This document shows positions 24,213 to 36,543 of a DNA stretch of 64,000 nucleotides, in pieces. Source of the DNA: Sanderia malayensis (Eukaryota; Cnidaria; Scyphozoa; Semaeostomeae; Pelagiidae); NCBI GenBank assembly GCA_013076295.1, contig RQOL01000468.1, positions 124,001 through 188,000 on the forward strand, in the 5' to 3' direction. Numbering within the stretch: position 1 is the first letter of the stretch; the number at the start of each line of letters is the position of its first letter. Made by a program: the position numbers and the translations under genes. The notes under the pieces were generated by a model. It worked only from the letters and a program-made list of their open reading frames with translations. It was not told where the DNA came from and made no database searches.

Positions 24213-25042
24213 TTGACTCTTTCATAGACGTCAGTTATGCTGTGTTATACCCACTGTTAGGTAACATTGACAGAAGTTACTTTTTACAAGATTTGTTTAT
24301 TGCTTGTCAGCATTATGAAAATGTGCTATTATTTGGTGACAGTTGTTCTACACATACCCTCAGCAATATAAGAGAGATAATTTGGTTAAAATTGAGGCAA
24401 AATTGCCCATCATTTCTTGCACAAGATGCTAATGCTCAATTTTCAGAAATTTTCCAGGAAATCACATTTGAAAATCTTTCCTCTATTGAAAAAGAACTTT
24501 TATTTTCCAAATTTATCCTGGAAGGAGTATGTGAACATTGCGGTGGTGAATTTTTAACAGTTGAGGAGATTTTTCTACATTACATAACCTTGAATGATGT
24601 AACATCCTCTGGATTAGGTGATATAGATTGGCCTTTCCTTATAACACAAAATAATACCAATCCAGTAACTGTTACATGTACAGCATGTCAATTCTTAGGA
24701 CAGCATCCACTTTCACCTACATTTGACCCATCAACAGTTTTATTTGTTCAGCTGTCTCCTGATTCTTTACATATTTTGTCTTTTCCCAATGAAATATGGG
24801 TCTGTGAGGTTCATTACAAGCTTAGAGATATGGTTCGCTGTTTTAGTTGTCATTTCACATGTGCCATTCAATGTCAAGTAAGGTGGTTGTTTATTGATGA
24901 TTTTTGTCATACTATCAAATGTTATAATGATATACATGATCTTTATTTACATTACCCAATTGGTTGCTTTTTGCATTTTACATTATTGATTGGCACCCAA
25001 AAAGAAAATAAAGATAAATTTTTCAATGAGTACAATTCATGA
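24213..25042 (+). CDS. Helitron-associated ubiquitin-hydrolase (USP)-like ORF, 3' exon
   Basis: A frame opens at the acceptor ending 24211 and runs about 276 codons to TGA at 25040. Visible features: an LFGDSC segment; paired zinc ligands CEHCGG and CTACQ at the spacing seen in the finger of USP peptidases; then LFVQLSPDS, Y-K-L-x-x-M-V and CHFTC followed by WLFIDDF, which matches the His and Asp boxes of the C19 fold. The N-terminal Cys box would lie in an unseen upstream exon. It sits immediately before the Rep/helicase frame on the same strand and overlaps that frame's apparent ATG (25026) by 17 bp. OTU-type proteases are known in animal Helitrons; here the layout looks USP-like. The peptidase role is inference from motifs. 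Confidence 0.55.
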
Positions 25043-28000
25043 ACCCACAACAATTAATTCTGCAAAAGAGAATAGGAAACAATACAATACCACATACTAT
25101 AAAAAGAAGAAGAAGTTGGAATGCAAAACAACAAAAGAAGAAGTCATTGTCATTGATACTCCTGAAAAGATAAATGCAGAGAAAATACATTCTGTCAAAG
25201 GAGATGTCCCAACAACCATCTTTTACAAGAACAAAAAAATATTCAAAATTTTCATAATGCAAATAAAATGGTTATTTACCAGTGCAGTATCTGTAAAGAA
25301 GCTTGGCCATTAAACAAAAGAACAATGAAGAATGATTACATTTGCTCTCGATGCAAGAGGGACAAAAAGACACCGAAAAAGTTTACCAGGGAAAATAATA
25401 TGTTACCTTCTCCAGTTCCAAATCAGTTGCAGAATCTCACACAGTTTGAAGAAATGCTTATTGCAAGGGCTGTTCCCATTATGCAAGTATATAGAAAACC
25501 CAGAGGTGGCCAAAGAGCATATAAAGGACATGTGCTGACTTTACCACAAGATGTACAACAACTTGTAAATATTTTACCAAGATGTCCAAAGGATATACCT
25601 CTAATAGTATTTAAACTTTGTGGCAATGACCATCAATCTAATGAATTCCGAGTTCGTAGGGATAAAGTTTCAAACGCATTACATTGGTTGGTAGAAAATA
25701 ATAATATATACAGACTTGTTATTATAGATTATAACAGAATTAATAATTTCCCTTCTGATGGTGTATTAGAAGATATTGCAAATGTTACAGAATGTCTTGA
25801 AGACAATGCAGATTTTATTTCTCCAGATTGTGGTGCAAATAACATGTTTTTAAATGAAACCGAAGAATTATGTTATAAGTCAAGAGAAATAACCAGTTTC
25901 TTACCAATTCAACATGAACAAAAAACAAAATGAATTAATTAAAGACAAACTATCTACTCTTCAGCCACACCCTTGGACTATTGGAAATGAACCATTGAAT
26001 GAGTACTACACAAAATTCTGAGCAACCATGTCATTTCCAACATTGTTTCCAGATGGGAAGGCAGACCCAACCTGCAATGACACTATCAGAAATATTAGTT
26101 CAAGTCATACTGAAGCATTTTCAGAAAAGCTGAAGCATTTGATAAAATTTGCAGAAAGAGATAACAATAATGCAAAATGGATTTCTAGATTTGCTTCTCA
26201 TCCAAGATTTGCATATTGGGCCTATAATATTTTGTATAGGAAAAGGATCTTAGGCCAAGGAAATATTTTTATTCAGCAAAATCCAGGAGAAGCAACTTTG
26301 AATTCAATTGGATTAACTACTATGCTCAATAACAATAGTTATTCCCAGTTAATGTCAAAATTAATGCATTATGCAAAAAATATTTCTAGGACTAATGCTT
26401 ATTGGAACAAAGCTAAAAATGACTTGAAAGCGATTATAATGCAAGAAGGTGCACCAACCATATTTTGGACATTATCTTGTGCAGAGTTTCACTGGCCAGA
26501 ATTTCATGAAATGTTTGGAAACAATATAAATGATTCAAAATTTTTACATGAGAACGTAATGCAATATCCACATATTTTGGACTGGTTTTTTACAAAAAGG
26601 ACTGAAAATTTTGTGAAGTGGTGGCTATACAAATGTCTTGGAGCAACATGGCATTGGTTTAGATACGAATTTGCTGTTCAGCGAGGCTCAATACATTGCC
26701 ATGGAGTAGCAAAATTACAATATGATCCTGGGCTATGTGAATTAACAAAAATTGCATTACATGGGTTTCTTGCAAATAAAGTCATGGAAGAGGAGGACAC
26801 TGAAAACCACGAATTTTTAACAGAAAATGACACATTGCAGGATTTAATTTTACAAGGAAAACAGGCAGAACATTATATCTGTGAGTATGTTGATAAAATC
26901 ATGTCTACAGAAAATCCAGATCCTCCAGATAATCTTCACTGGACAAAGCCAAAGACACATCCATCTAATTTGAGGTATGATGATGTAATAAAACTTGGCA
27001 TGTTGGATGATGATTACAGCAATTTGCTAAACACAGTGCAACGACATTCTGTTTGTAACTCGGCATATTGTCTTAGAGAAATAGATGGAAAACAATATTG
27101 CAGATTCAGTTATCCATTTGATGCATGTTCTAAAACACATCTTTACTTTGAGAAAGTAAACACAAAAGATGGAACTGTCAAGTTTAGAGCAAAAGTAGTT
27201 ACAAAGAGAAATGATGCAAGACTTAATCGTCACCAAAGACTTCAATTGCAGAATTGAAGAGCAAATTGTGACATAAATATTGTTATAGATTATTATTCTT
27301 GTGTTGAGTATCTTGCAAAATATGCATCAAAATCAGAAAAAATGTCAACTGTCGCAAAAGAAGCTTTTCTTTCAGTAATACGCAACATTGATAATTGTTC
27401 AGATACTAAAAGCTCCCTAAAGAAACTCATGATGAAAGCTGTTGGACAAAGAGACATGAGTATTCAAGAAGTAATGCACCAAATATTATCATGTAAACTT
27501 GTCAGCTCATCTTTTCAGATTTTGTCTCTTTCTCTAGAAGGTTCTCGAAAAATTGACATTGATGATGAAGGCAATATGTCAACAAAGAAGTCTTTACTTG
27601 GCCAATACGCAACACGTACAGAGCTAGATGCAGATGATAATTTTGAGCAAGTGAATCTTGTTAGTTTCATCTCAGAATATGAAATTAAAAATGATATTTG
27701 CCAAAAGTGCAAGAACAAAATTGTTCTTAAAACCTTTCCCAATTATTCAAGTTCTCCACATAACGAAAATTATGGTCTATTTTGTAAATACCAGTTAATA
27801 AAGTACAAGCCATGGTTCCATAAACCAGCTGATGCTTGGAATCATGAAGAAGACATTCCTAAGTATACATATCTTATTGGAATAATTTTTTGCAGTCAAC
27901 CCAAGCCAGGGAACACGTTCCAAATTGGCAAAATGAGCTACAGAATACTGAGTCATATTTTACGTCACAACAGGAGTTGGTGGATAATGAACCAGTCACT

Positions 28001-29626
28001 GCAGATAGAGAAGATTGGATGCTGCTGTCTGATTTGCATTCATTTATTTCATCATCAAACAATGGCAGTGATGAACAAGTACATAATGATCAAGAATATT
28101 GGTCAAAACGTGCTTTAAATTACTCTGCACAGCAAATAGGAGATATGCCATCTTGGGTTCATTCACAAAAATGTAACCAGAACACTGGCGATAACAATGT
28201 GATACATGATGATTCAATTGACATTGTAACACTAAATGCAGAGCAACATAAAGCTTACACATTAGTTTTTGACCATTTTATAGAGGGCAATGAAAACGGA
28301 TTACTTTTGATTATCACTGGAATGGCTGGATCTGGAAAAAGTTATTTAATTCATGCCATAAAAAGTTTCCTTCGCGATAAATGCAAAGTTGCAGCATTTT
28401 TTGGTGTTGCAGCATTTAGTGTAAAAGGCTGCACATTACACAGTTTACTCCAGTTACCGATACGTGGGAAACGCTGTTGTGAATTAAATGGACTTGCATT
28501 GCAAAGATTGCAAACAGATCTTGACGGAATTCAATATTTAATTATTGATGAGTTTTCTGTCATTGGACAATATCTTTTTGGCTGGATAAGTAAATGGCTT
28601 AAGCAAGCAACAGGGAAGACGACAGTACCTTTTGGAGGGGTTTCTGTTATTCTTATAGGAGATATTGCACAATTACCACCAGTAAGTGATAAAGTCCTTT
28701 ATCACAGTAAACCATCAAATGATGTTTGTACAGAAGGATACTTCGCTTACCACTTGTTCCAAAAGGTTATTAAGTTGCAAGTAAATGAAAGAGCTGCTGG
28801 CAATGATACCGAGCAAAATGCTTTCAGAGAAATTCTGACTGCACTTAGAAATGGAACAGTTTCATATAAACAATGGGAATTATTGAGTCGTAGATCTCCA
28901 GAATTTGCTGAAAATGTATCAGATTTTCAAACGCATTCTGTAAAGTTGTTGTTTACCAATGAAACTGTTGCAGCTCACAACTATAAAATGCTAATGCAAC
29001 TAAAACAACCACTTGCTATTATTAAGGCTAAGCACAACAATGCAACCGCATGTAAATAATCAGCAGAAGATCTAGGAGGACTTCAGTCAAAAATATTTTT
29101 GTGCATAGGTGCAAGAGTAATGCTCATCAGAAATTTATGGACTGATGTTGGTTTGTGCAATGGAGCAATGGGGACTCTTTTAGATATAGTGTATAAAGAC
29201 AATCAACATCCACCATCATTACCAATTTGTGTTTTGGTTCAGTTTGATACTGGTTACATTGGTCCGTCATTTCATCCACAAATTTCAAATTGTGTTCCAA
29301 TACCGCCTGTAACTAATAGTTCAACTACTTTAGACATATCTTGCGAAAGACAGCAACTTCCCATAAAACGTGCATGGTCCATCACAATTCATAAATCTCA
29401 AGGCTTAACACTGGACAAAGCTTGGATAGATTTAGGAGATAAAGAGTTAGCACAAGGTCTCACATACGTTGCAATATCAAGAGTCAGATCATTGAATGAT
29501 CTTATTTTAGAACAAACGACATTAGAACGTCTTAATGTCGTAACAAGATGTTTAGGCTATAAATTTAGACTGGAAGAAGAAAACAGGCGTCTTGCTTTGT
29601 CAAAAAACACAACTGTTAACTATTGA
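25026..29626 (+). pseudogene. Helitron Rep/helicase, six disabling mutations
   Basis: Rolling-circle transposase of about 1,530 codons. In order: a basic N-terminus (from ATG 25026); a zinc-binding and DUF6570-like region (25268-25925, CSICKEAW...CSRCKRD, QFEEMLIARAVPIMQVYRKP); the Helitron Rep domain (26028-27340) with MSFPTLFPDGK, the HUH motif RGSIHCHG and the tyrosine motif EYLAKYASK near 27310; and a PIF1-type helicase with GMAGSGKSYL (Walker A), LIIDEFSV, GDIAQLPPV, a TIHKSQG motif and TYVAISRVRS. Breaks: a frameshift in the A-run near 25235, a frameshift in the A-run near 25920, TGA at 26019, TGA at 27255, a frameshift near 27870 and TAA at 29057. The three stops lie in otherwise continuous frame and look like point changes. 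Termini (5' TC, 3' hairpin plus CTRR) were not found. Confidence 0.92.
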
Positions 29627-29796
29627 AGTAATTATTTTATTTGCAAATTAAGTCTCTGATACACAATCAGTATTATAAAATTAATTCTATAACCATTAAT
29701 TCGTCTTCAACAACAAACAAACCAATTTTCAGCAATAGTTTAAAAATAAGTTTCCATAAAAAGTAATATTAAGTAATTTTTTTACAATGCAGATTT

Positions 29797-31270
29797 ATGG
29801 AGTATAACAGTCCTACCAAGCGCCCCAGATTTGTGCTGGAACCAGAGTTATCTCCATCATCAACAGACCGTATAGTTGGTAAGTTCTTTTTCAATAATTA
29901 GGGGGGGGTTTAATAATGGACATCTACCAATCCCTTTATTACAGTTTCTATTCATTTTTATGCATTACATTATTTCCAACTGACAGCCACTTCCCTTGTG
30001 TCTAATCGTAACACTTAACGGAAACTTAACGCAGAAATCTCTTTCAGGTTTGTCAATGCAATTCATATTTAAACTATTTTAGTAACACCTTACATTCATC
30101 TACAAATGCTTGAATATGAGTCAATTTATATTTTGCTTTCATTGCAGATTACTCCGGATATGTTACAAGAGTTACAGAAGAAAGCAAAAATGATAAAACT
30201 GGAAAAATATCTTCAACCATACGTTTTTTGACGCATGGTTGAAGATATCACCCACGAGCAACGTAATTGTGAAAATAATGCTTCAACAGAACACAGCTAT
30301 TTCTCGTGACATTTTCTTGGAGAAAAAGCTGTCTGGTCAGCCAATCACGATCAAGAAATTGACAAGAGGCAACAGAGGAGTATTCTTCTACAACTCCGGA
30401 CAAGGCAGCTGTATAGAAGATGCAGCAGGTGCAATTACATTCAAATTACAGGACATTGAAAAAGTTCCTTTGCAAGATTTGATTGACAAGCGGACAGGCA
30501 GGTTTACAGTGGAGGGATCTATCAAGTGGATTGATAGTAAGAAATATATTAACAAAAATGGATCCCCCTCAGGAAGCCCCTCGAAGCCGCTGGTTTTACG
30601 TGAAGGAGTCATTGCAGATGCCAATGCACACATGTTAATTACTGTTTGGGGTAATAATATTGATTGTGTTCAAGAATTCAAATGGTACACATTCACTGAT
30701 GTCACTGTAAAATTCTATTATGGAGCTAAATTATCAACAAACATGGAAACATCCATAGTAGAAATTGATGCTCCACAGGATGTAGATTGGCCGTCGATAG
30801 ATATAGAAGCCTACCAAAACCGAGAGCAAAATGCAGTGAAGGCTACACACACCACTCTTTCTAACCCAGATATTGATTCTGTGCAGATCGGAATTTTTCC
30901 TATTTGCACACAACAGAGATGTGCGAATAAAGTCGATTTTCAACCTGGCGACAAGTTTGTTAAATGCCAGAAGTGTTCCAGAAGAATGAGACTCGATAAA
31001 TGCCCTTGTGGTTTTGATGCTGTCATCGATGTATCGAAGGAAGATGTCTCCAAGTCTCTGTCCATAGAGCATAAAATCTTGTCTGCTTTCTTAAAAATTG
31101 ATGTTATTCAAAAATATAAAAGCAATCCTTCTGCTTTGGAAGAGCGCCTCCTCATGTTGCAGGATATTGATGTTACATACAACACAAAAAATTTCATCAC
31201 TGCTATTGAAAGTCGCGAAAAGTTGACGAATGACGAATCCACCAGTGAAGAATGTAAGGATGAACAATAG
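29797..31270 (+). pseudogene. Helitron RPA70-like single-strand DNA-binding protein
   Basis: Two exons: 29797-29878 (start MEYNSPTKRPRFVLEPE, donor GGTAAGTTC) and 30148-31270 (acceptor TTTCATTGCAG, joined G+AT to give DYSGYVTRV). OB-fold-like segments include TIKKLTRGNRGVFFYN, the strand-rich GRFTVEGSIKWID and WYTFTDVTVKFYYG. A zinc site follows (CTQQRC...CQKC...KCPCG), as in the third DNA-binding domain of replication protein A large subunits. A frameshift in the T-run near 30224 separates the start from the main frame (GKISSTIRF | FDAWLKIS). RPA-like genes are a known partner of Rep/helicase in animal Helitrons; position and strand fit that role. Confidence 0.8.
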
Positions 31271-31378
31271 CTTTGTAAACAATCAAAGGACAATACCGTG
31301 CTCCGTTAATTCCGTTACTGTTTTTTGACAATTTTTTATGTATTCATTAACATGTTTTGTTCTTTTTTTATTTAGATA

Positions 31379-31936
31379 CTGGGTGGCCCAAAAAAATCAA
31401 TGAAAATTCCAATTAATCTTGGCCTTGATAATAATGATTTCTAAATTGATTTTTACAATTACAAATTTGCTTTTAATTGCAATGGAACATCGTCAAATAG
31501 AGCTTACAAAGACCTGGTTTTGGTGCATACTTTTTCAGTGGATAATAAATGTGGCTCACCAGATATTTTAATTTTACGATTTTGTAGTAAATTACAAATG
31601 AAAATGTTTGCATGATCTGACAGTCACATTAATCAGAATTTTAAGAACTGAAAACAAAAACAAACATTATTTTTTTAGTTTTTAAAATAACCTATGCCAT
31701 GCACCAAAATTAGTGCTATTTAAACTTTTTAAATCATAAACAATTTTAATATAGGATCGATTAAGTTTGCTTTTCATGCTATTTTAAAACTTTATTGGGT
31801 CACCTGCCATTTCTATGTATATTGGGTGACGTAAAAAATAGCACACTTCCAAATTCAAAGTTTGCAATAAAGAAAACCTTTTTTAAAGCACGCCCAATTT
31901 TCATTATATACTATCCTACTTTTTTGGGTCACCCAT
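31379..31936. mobile_element. Tc1/mariner-like MITE with TA duplication
   Basis: The left terminus CTGGGTGGCCCAAAAAAATC and right terminus CTTTTTTGGGTCACCCAT are inverted copies. TA flanks at 31377-31378 and 31937-31938. The interior repeats parts of the same motif (TATTGGGTCACC, TATTGGGTGACG). It is 558 bp and non-coding. Confidence 0.8.
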
Positions 31937-33033
31937 TACAATAATATATTTTGCATGGAATAACAACTAATTTTTAATGCATTGCTTTACATATATTATT
32001 ACGCGTTATTAAACATATCTTATATTTTCTGTGATGATAATCATATATTTCATCATGAATTTTAACGTTTTCATTCCTCTTATTTCCTATTCCATTTTAA
32101 AACAACTGATGTCCAACACAACTTTTAAACGATTTCAAAGGACACCGTTTTTGACTGACGGTGCCCATGCGCAATTTACACTGATACGGGAAGCGTGGGC
32201 ACCATTAGCGGAAGCTATTACTAGTATCCTCTTATATTGCTTGCGTAAATTTTTGTTGTATTTTCCGTGGTTTTCCCTTATACAAGTTGGAAGAGTTTTT
32301 GTTGCCCTGAACTTTCCTGCGTTATTTTTGTATCTAAAAAGCAGCTCCTTGGTCCTTTGATTTTTAAGAAACGTTTAAGAAACTTTTAGCACCTATGCCA
32401 AGTAAGTAAAAAATTAAGAAACTTACTATCCTGAGCTAAGTTTCTTATAAAAAAAGGCGTGTATATGAATTCACGTAATTTTATTGATACTAAATGGAGC
32501 TACCAAGATATACATTCACGTTTTCTCAGAAACTAAGTTTGTAATTGAGTAATATAGTTTGCTAAGGCTACACATAATTTAACGATTCAAGTTTCCTAAC
32601 AGATTTGGAAAACGTATTTCCTGTCATTGTTTGTTGTAAGTTTAACGGCAAGATTGTTTTTTGTAAGTTTAATGTGCTTAGCGATTGTTCTTGTAAGTTT
32701 AACCTATTAGATATTAGATATTAGGTTACAGTTTAGTGTTTTGAGAATGCATCCTAAATTTTAACATCAATTTTCATAGGAAGAGCTTAATATCCATTAT
32801 TTCCTTCATTAATACTTTGCGTCTTTCCCTTCTCGATTCTCAAACTTAGCTAGATCAATGATTCCTTCCATAGGGACCCCATTAACCATAACATTTACCC
32901 TCCACAAATGCCCTTACCTTGCCTATACCTCTAACTTCCCACTCAAAACCGCTGATCCATTTTCAACGACTATGGCGAAATCAATATCAGGATGACGCTA
33001 CCCAGCATCAGGATTTACCCATACAGAGTTGTT
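31937..33033. other. No gene; contains a short inverted repeat
   Basis: GGTGCCCATGCGC near 32160 pairs imperfectly with GCGTGGGCACC near 32192 across a short spacer. No coding is seen; the 109-codon frame at 32031-32360 has no recognisable motif. This stretch may include the 3' end of the Helitron. Confidence 0.4.
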
Positions 33034-33622
33034 GCACATAAATTTACGTTAATTCGCATACTCCTAGGGATTTTTCTGGTTTTATGAAAATAATAATGAA
33101 AAACCCTATTTATGTCATTTAACGTGCATCTTGACTGGATAGACCATAGTAGTATGTACCCTTATAGGGCTGTGGCACATAAATTTACGTTAATTCGCAT
33201 ACTCCTAGGGATTTTTATGGTTTTATGAAAATAATAATGAAAAACCCTATTTATGTGATTTAACGTGCATCTTGACTGGATAGACCAAAGTGGTATGTAC
33301 CCTTATAGGGTTGTGGCACATAAATTTACATTAATTAGCATATTCTTAGGGATTTTTCTGGTTCTATAAAAATAATAATGAAAAACCCTATTAATGTGAT
33401 TTAAAGTGCATCTTGACTGGATAGACCATAGTGGTATGTACCCTTATAGGGTTGTTGCGCATAAATTTACGTTAATTCGCATATTCTTAGGGATTTTTCT
33501 GGTTTTATGAAAATAATAATGAAAAACCCTGTTTATGTGATTTAAAATGCATCTTGACTGGATAGACCATAGTAGTATGTACCCTTATAGGGCTGTTGCG
33601 CATAAATTTACGCAAATTCGCT
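33034..33622. repeat. 141-bp tandem array, four full copies
   Basis: Units start with GCACATAAATTTACG or a near variant at 33034, 33175, 33316 and 33457, with a partial at 33598; every period is exactly 141 bp. Each contains TAGGGATTTTTCTGG and a facing GAAAAACCCT that can form an imperfect hairpin, and CATCTTGACTGGATAGACCA. Copies differ only by scattered substitutions. Confidence 0.92.
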
Positions 33623-34985
33623 TTAAAAAAAATAAATGTTGGGGTGTGTAAGTTGATTAACTGTGAATAACGTCATGGCTGCTTTGAAGATAGATATAGA
33701 CATAGATTTCATGAAACACATAACATTGTGATTATGTATAGCATTATAGAAATCAGCAAAATCAATTATTTACACGATAAAGTAAAGTATTTATAAGAAT
33801 ATAAAGAATAAATATTACGGTAATGTCACTGATAACAATACAATAATGAATATCAAATAGACTCATTTAACAAAGCATAGGCATATAAGTGATACGTGAA
33901 CGTTTTGTTCTTTTTGTTCTTTTCATTATTTGTTCTGATAGACAGGGAAATTATCACAACAATCTAACCAAGTGCCTAACCTTAAATTTTTCAACGGATT
34001 CGAAGTTTTTGGTCTATAAGAAGTAATTTAAGACTTTAAAACATTTTTGAAACTTTCCAGGGGGGCTAAAATTGATGACGTTATCAAGACATTATTTTTT
34101 GAAATTTGCAGAGGTATAATTTCTTAAAAATGAAATATTTCGCTATGACTGTCCGTTTTTACCATGCTCATGCACAGCAAAGTGATATTTTAATCTCTTG
34201 CTAGTAAATACGGGGGTCGTGACGATTGATGACGTCATTTCTATGATAAATTGGGTAAATTTTTAAAGATTTAGAGAATTCGTCCGTAATGTAATATTTT
34301 GCTATGAATGTGCATCCTCAGCAAAGTTTTTGGGTCAATGGTACATCATAGGCTAGATATTTACATGTCTTCTTCATTATGTATTTGCAATTCAAGACCA
34401 TCACTGGAAAGAGGTTGCCAGCTCGGTCGGTCGAACCAACCGGTCCAACCTCCTCCAACTACAAATTTATAATATCTGACAGATTGAGCACGTTTTATGG
34501 TTGTGGACAAAATGCTTAGCGTTTACCTGATTTTTTGTATGACTTCTTGGCTACACGCCGTGCATCTTTAGAACGTTGATCATGGCAGCGATAAGTAGCT
34601 TCAAATTTTAATTTTCTTCTTAAAGCACTACACTAGCTCATGTGGTAATTAACATCAAACTTTCAACATAATCCAAATATGAAATGGTTTGGTTTTCAAA
34701 TTACGGAAGTACGAGTTCTCAAATACTGAAAACAGTCAACAGCAATTTTCTTATATTTTCAGATTAGTTTCATTTCATATTTCATTTTACCATATGTAAA
34801 GATGCACCAAAAAAACCTAGCTTTGTCTTCAGTTTTTTGGTGTGTTAAATAATGAGTTACGGTCAGGCCAGGATCAGGTTAAGGGCTCAGTTGGGAGTTT
34901 TTAGTTGGCATTTTATTGGGCCTCAGAACAAACCTTTGAAAATGTTGTTTGATGCATTTTAACAATAGCTAAATTTTCATTTTAG
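33623..34985. other. No gene recognised
   Basis: AT-rich sequence with no supported coding. It ends in the acceptor TTTCATTTTAG at 34975-34985. Confidence 0.5.
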
Positions 34986-36509
34986 GGACGTCATAGTGAT
35001 GCAAGAAGCTCCCAACCGTTCTTCAGTCCTGAAAATGATCGAGATAATGGTCACTGCCTTTTGTGCAGCCAGTCCTTGGGAGCCAATGAAAAAAGTGTGA
35101 AGATTGGTAAAAGAGTGTGGAGTACTCTGAAAGAAAATTCAGCAGATTTGGCCACTATAAATATTCCTGTTCACGAAAAGCAACACCCATTTAAAGAAGT
35201 TCACAGCAAAATGAATGACGAGGATGTGGCTTCGTCCAGACAAACTCATGCATCTTGCAACACAGTATTCCGCAATAATTGCGAAAGATTTCGAAAAAAA
35301 TATGGCACTTTAGACGAGGTGGCCGACACAGAAATGATAGATTATGATGACGCATCACTATCCCCAGTAAAGAAAAGGACACGCTCGAACACTGTGTATC
35401 TGCAAACGAAGCTCCGTTGCTTTGTCTGTGATACTCAGCGAAATATTGATGGGAATTCGTACAACGAAGGTGGACCAGGGCGATGTTCTATTGAAACTAC
35501 AGCAGAAAAACTTCTTGCCAGAAAAAAGGTATATCTATGTGATCACAAACATCGCCTTTATACAGCGGCAAAGCGTTTGGAGCTGCTTTTAAGTGGTCAA
35601 TCACACGATATTTATGCGGTTGACATATATTATCATCAATCATGCTACATAAAGTTTGTCCACTCCCCAACGCTGATCAAAGTGAGAGAGAGGATCAGAT
35701 CAAGAATAAGGAAGAAGACGTGAAAGAGGCTTTTCTATACAAGGTAAAGACAAAGATTTTACGAGACAAGGAAGCCTATCTTCTAAATGAACTTTTAAAG
35801 GATGTGGAAATTCTCAGTGAAGAACAAGGACTGGAATATCCAGTCATAAGCCACTCCTCAACGCTCAAGAGGAGGCTAATTCAAGAGATAACGATATTTG
35901 CTTCTTCCCATCTGGCAAGTATTTACTTGTACACTCAGCTGATGTCAGTCCATGTGAATACACTGTAGCAGCCTTCGTGATGAAGATCTAGTTAAGTCAT
36001 TTGGGAAAATGATTCGAAGAAAACTAAAGAACAGGGAGTCTTTGAGGAAAAAATGGCCTCTCACACCAGAAGAGTTGATGGAACAACAAGATAATGGCCC
36101 ACTACCGGAGTTATTCAATGCAGTGTTCTTTACCATGCATGATTCCGGTTGTAAAAATCAGTATGGTTATGCTTGTACATCGTCGTTTAACAAGGCAAGG
36201 AAAATATGGGCCCTGTCGGATGACTGGGAGAGTCTCATAACTAGAGAAACTACACCCAAGCAAACAATGTTAGGAATAATGTTGCATAGATTAACCGACA
36301 GTAAAGAAGTCACCAACACATTGCACAAATGCAACCATACTCTGTCATACAATGATGTGCGCATGCAAAACATTTCCTGGTCTAGAATGCTTATGTCAAA
36401 GAAATCTATTCTTTCAAATATGAGAAAAGGGGTTGTCACACACACCACCATTGACAACAATGATGGGAGACAGGATACCCTAACGGGCATTGGAACAAGG
36501 ACCTCATAG
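34986..36509 (+). pseudogene. Broken zinc-binding gene of a repetitive animal family
   Basis: An acceptor at 34985 starts GRHSDARSSQPF. A first zinc pair follows (CLLCSQS), then a second (CFVCDT) and VDIYYHQSCYIKF, then the frame RDKEAYLLNELLKDVE, MIRRKLKNR, TPKQTMLGIMLHRLTDSKEV and a region ending DTLTGIGT. This order is familiar from many uncharacterised repeat-encoded proteins in cnidarians, molluscs and fish; I cannot name its enzyme class. Three frames are needed: breaks lie near 35668 and near 35965, and the frame ends early at 36507, so this copy is dead. It runs head-on into the KDZ gene on the other strand. Confidence 0.6.
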
Positions 36510-36543
36510 AAGGAACATCTTTAGATTTAGTACAAGAAATTCA

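Noticed and set aside
32157..32205. Possible Helitron 3' hairpin
   Set aside because: The inverted repeat is imperfect and not followed at the expected distance by CTRR, so I do not call it the Helitron end.
33034..33622. CRISPR-like array
   Set aside because: Repeats are contiguous 141-bp units without spacers, and the DNA is eukaryotic.
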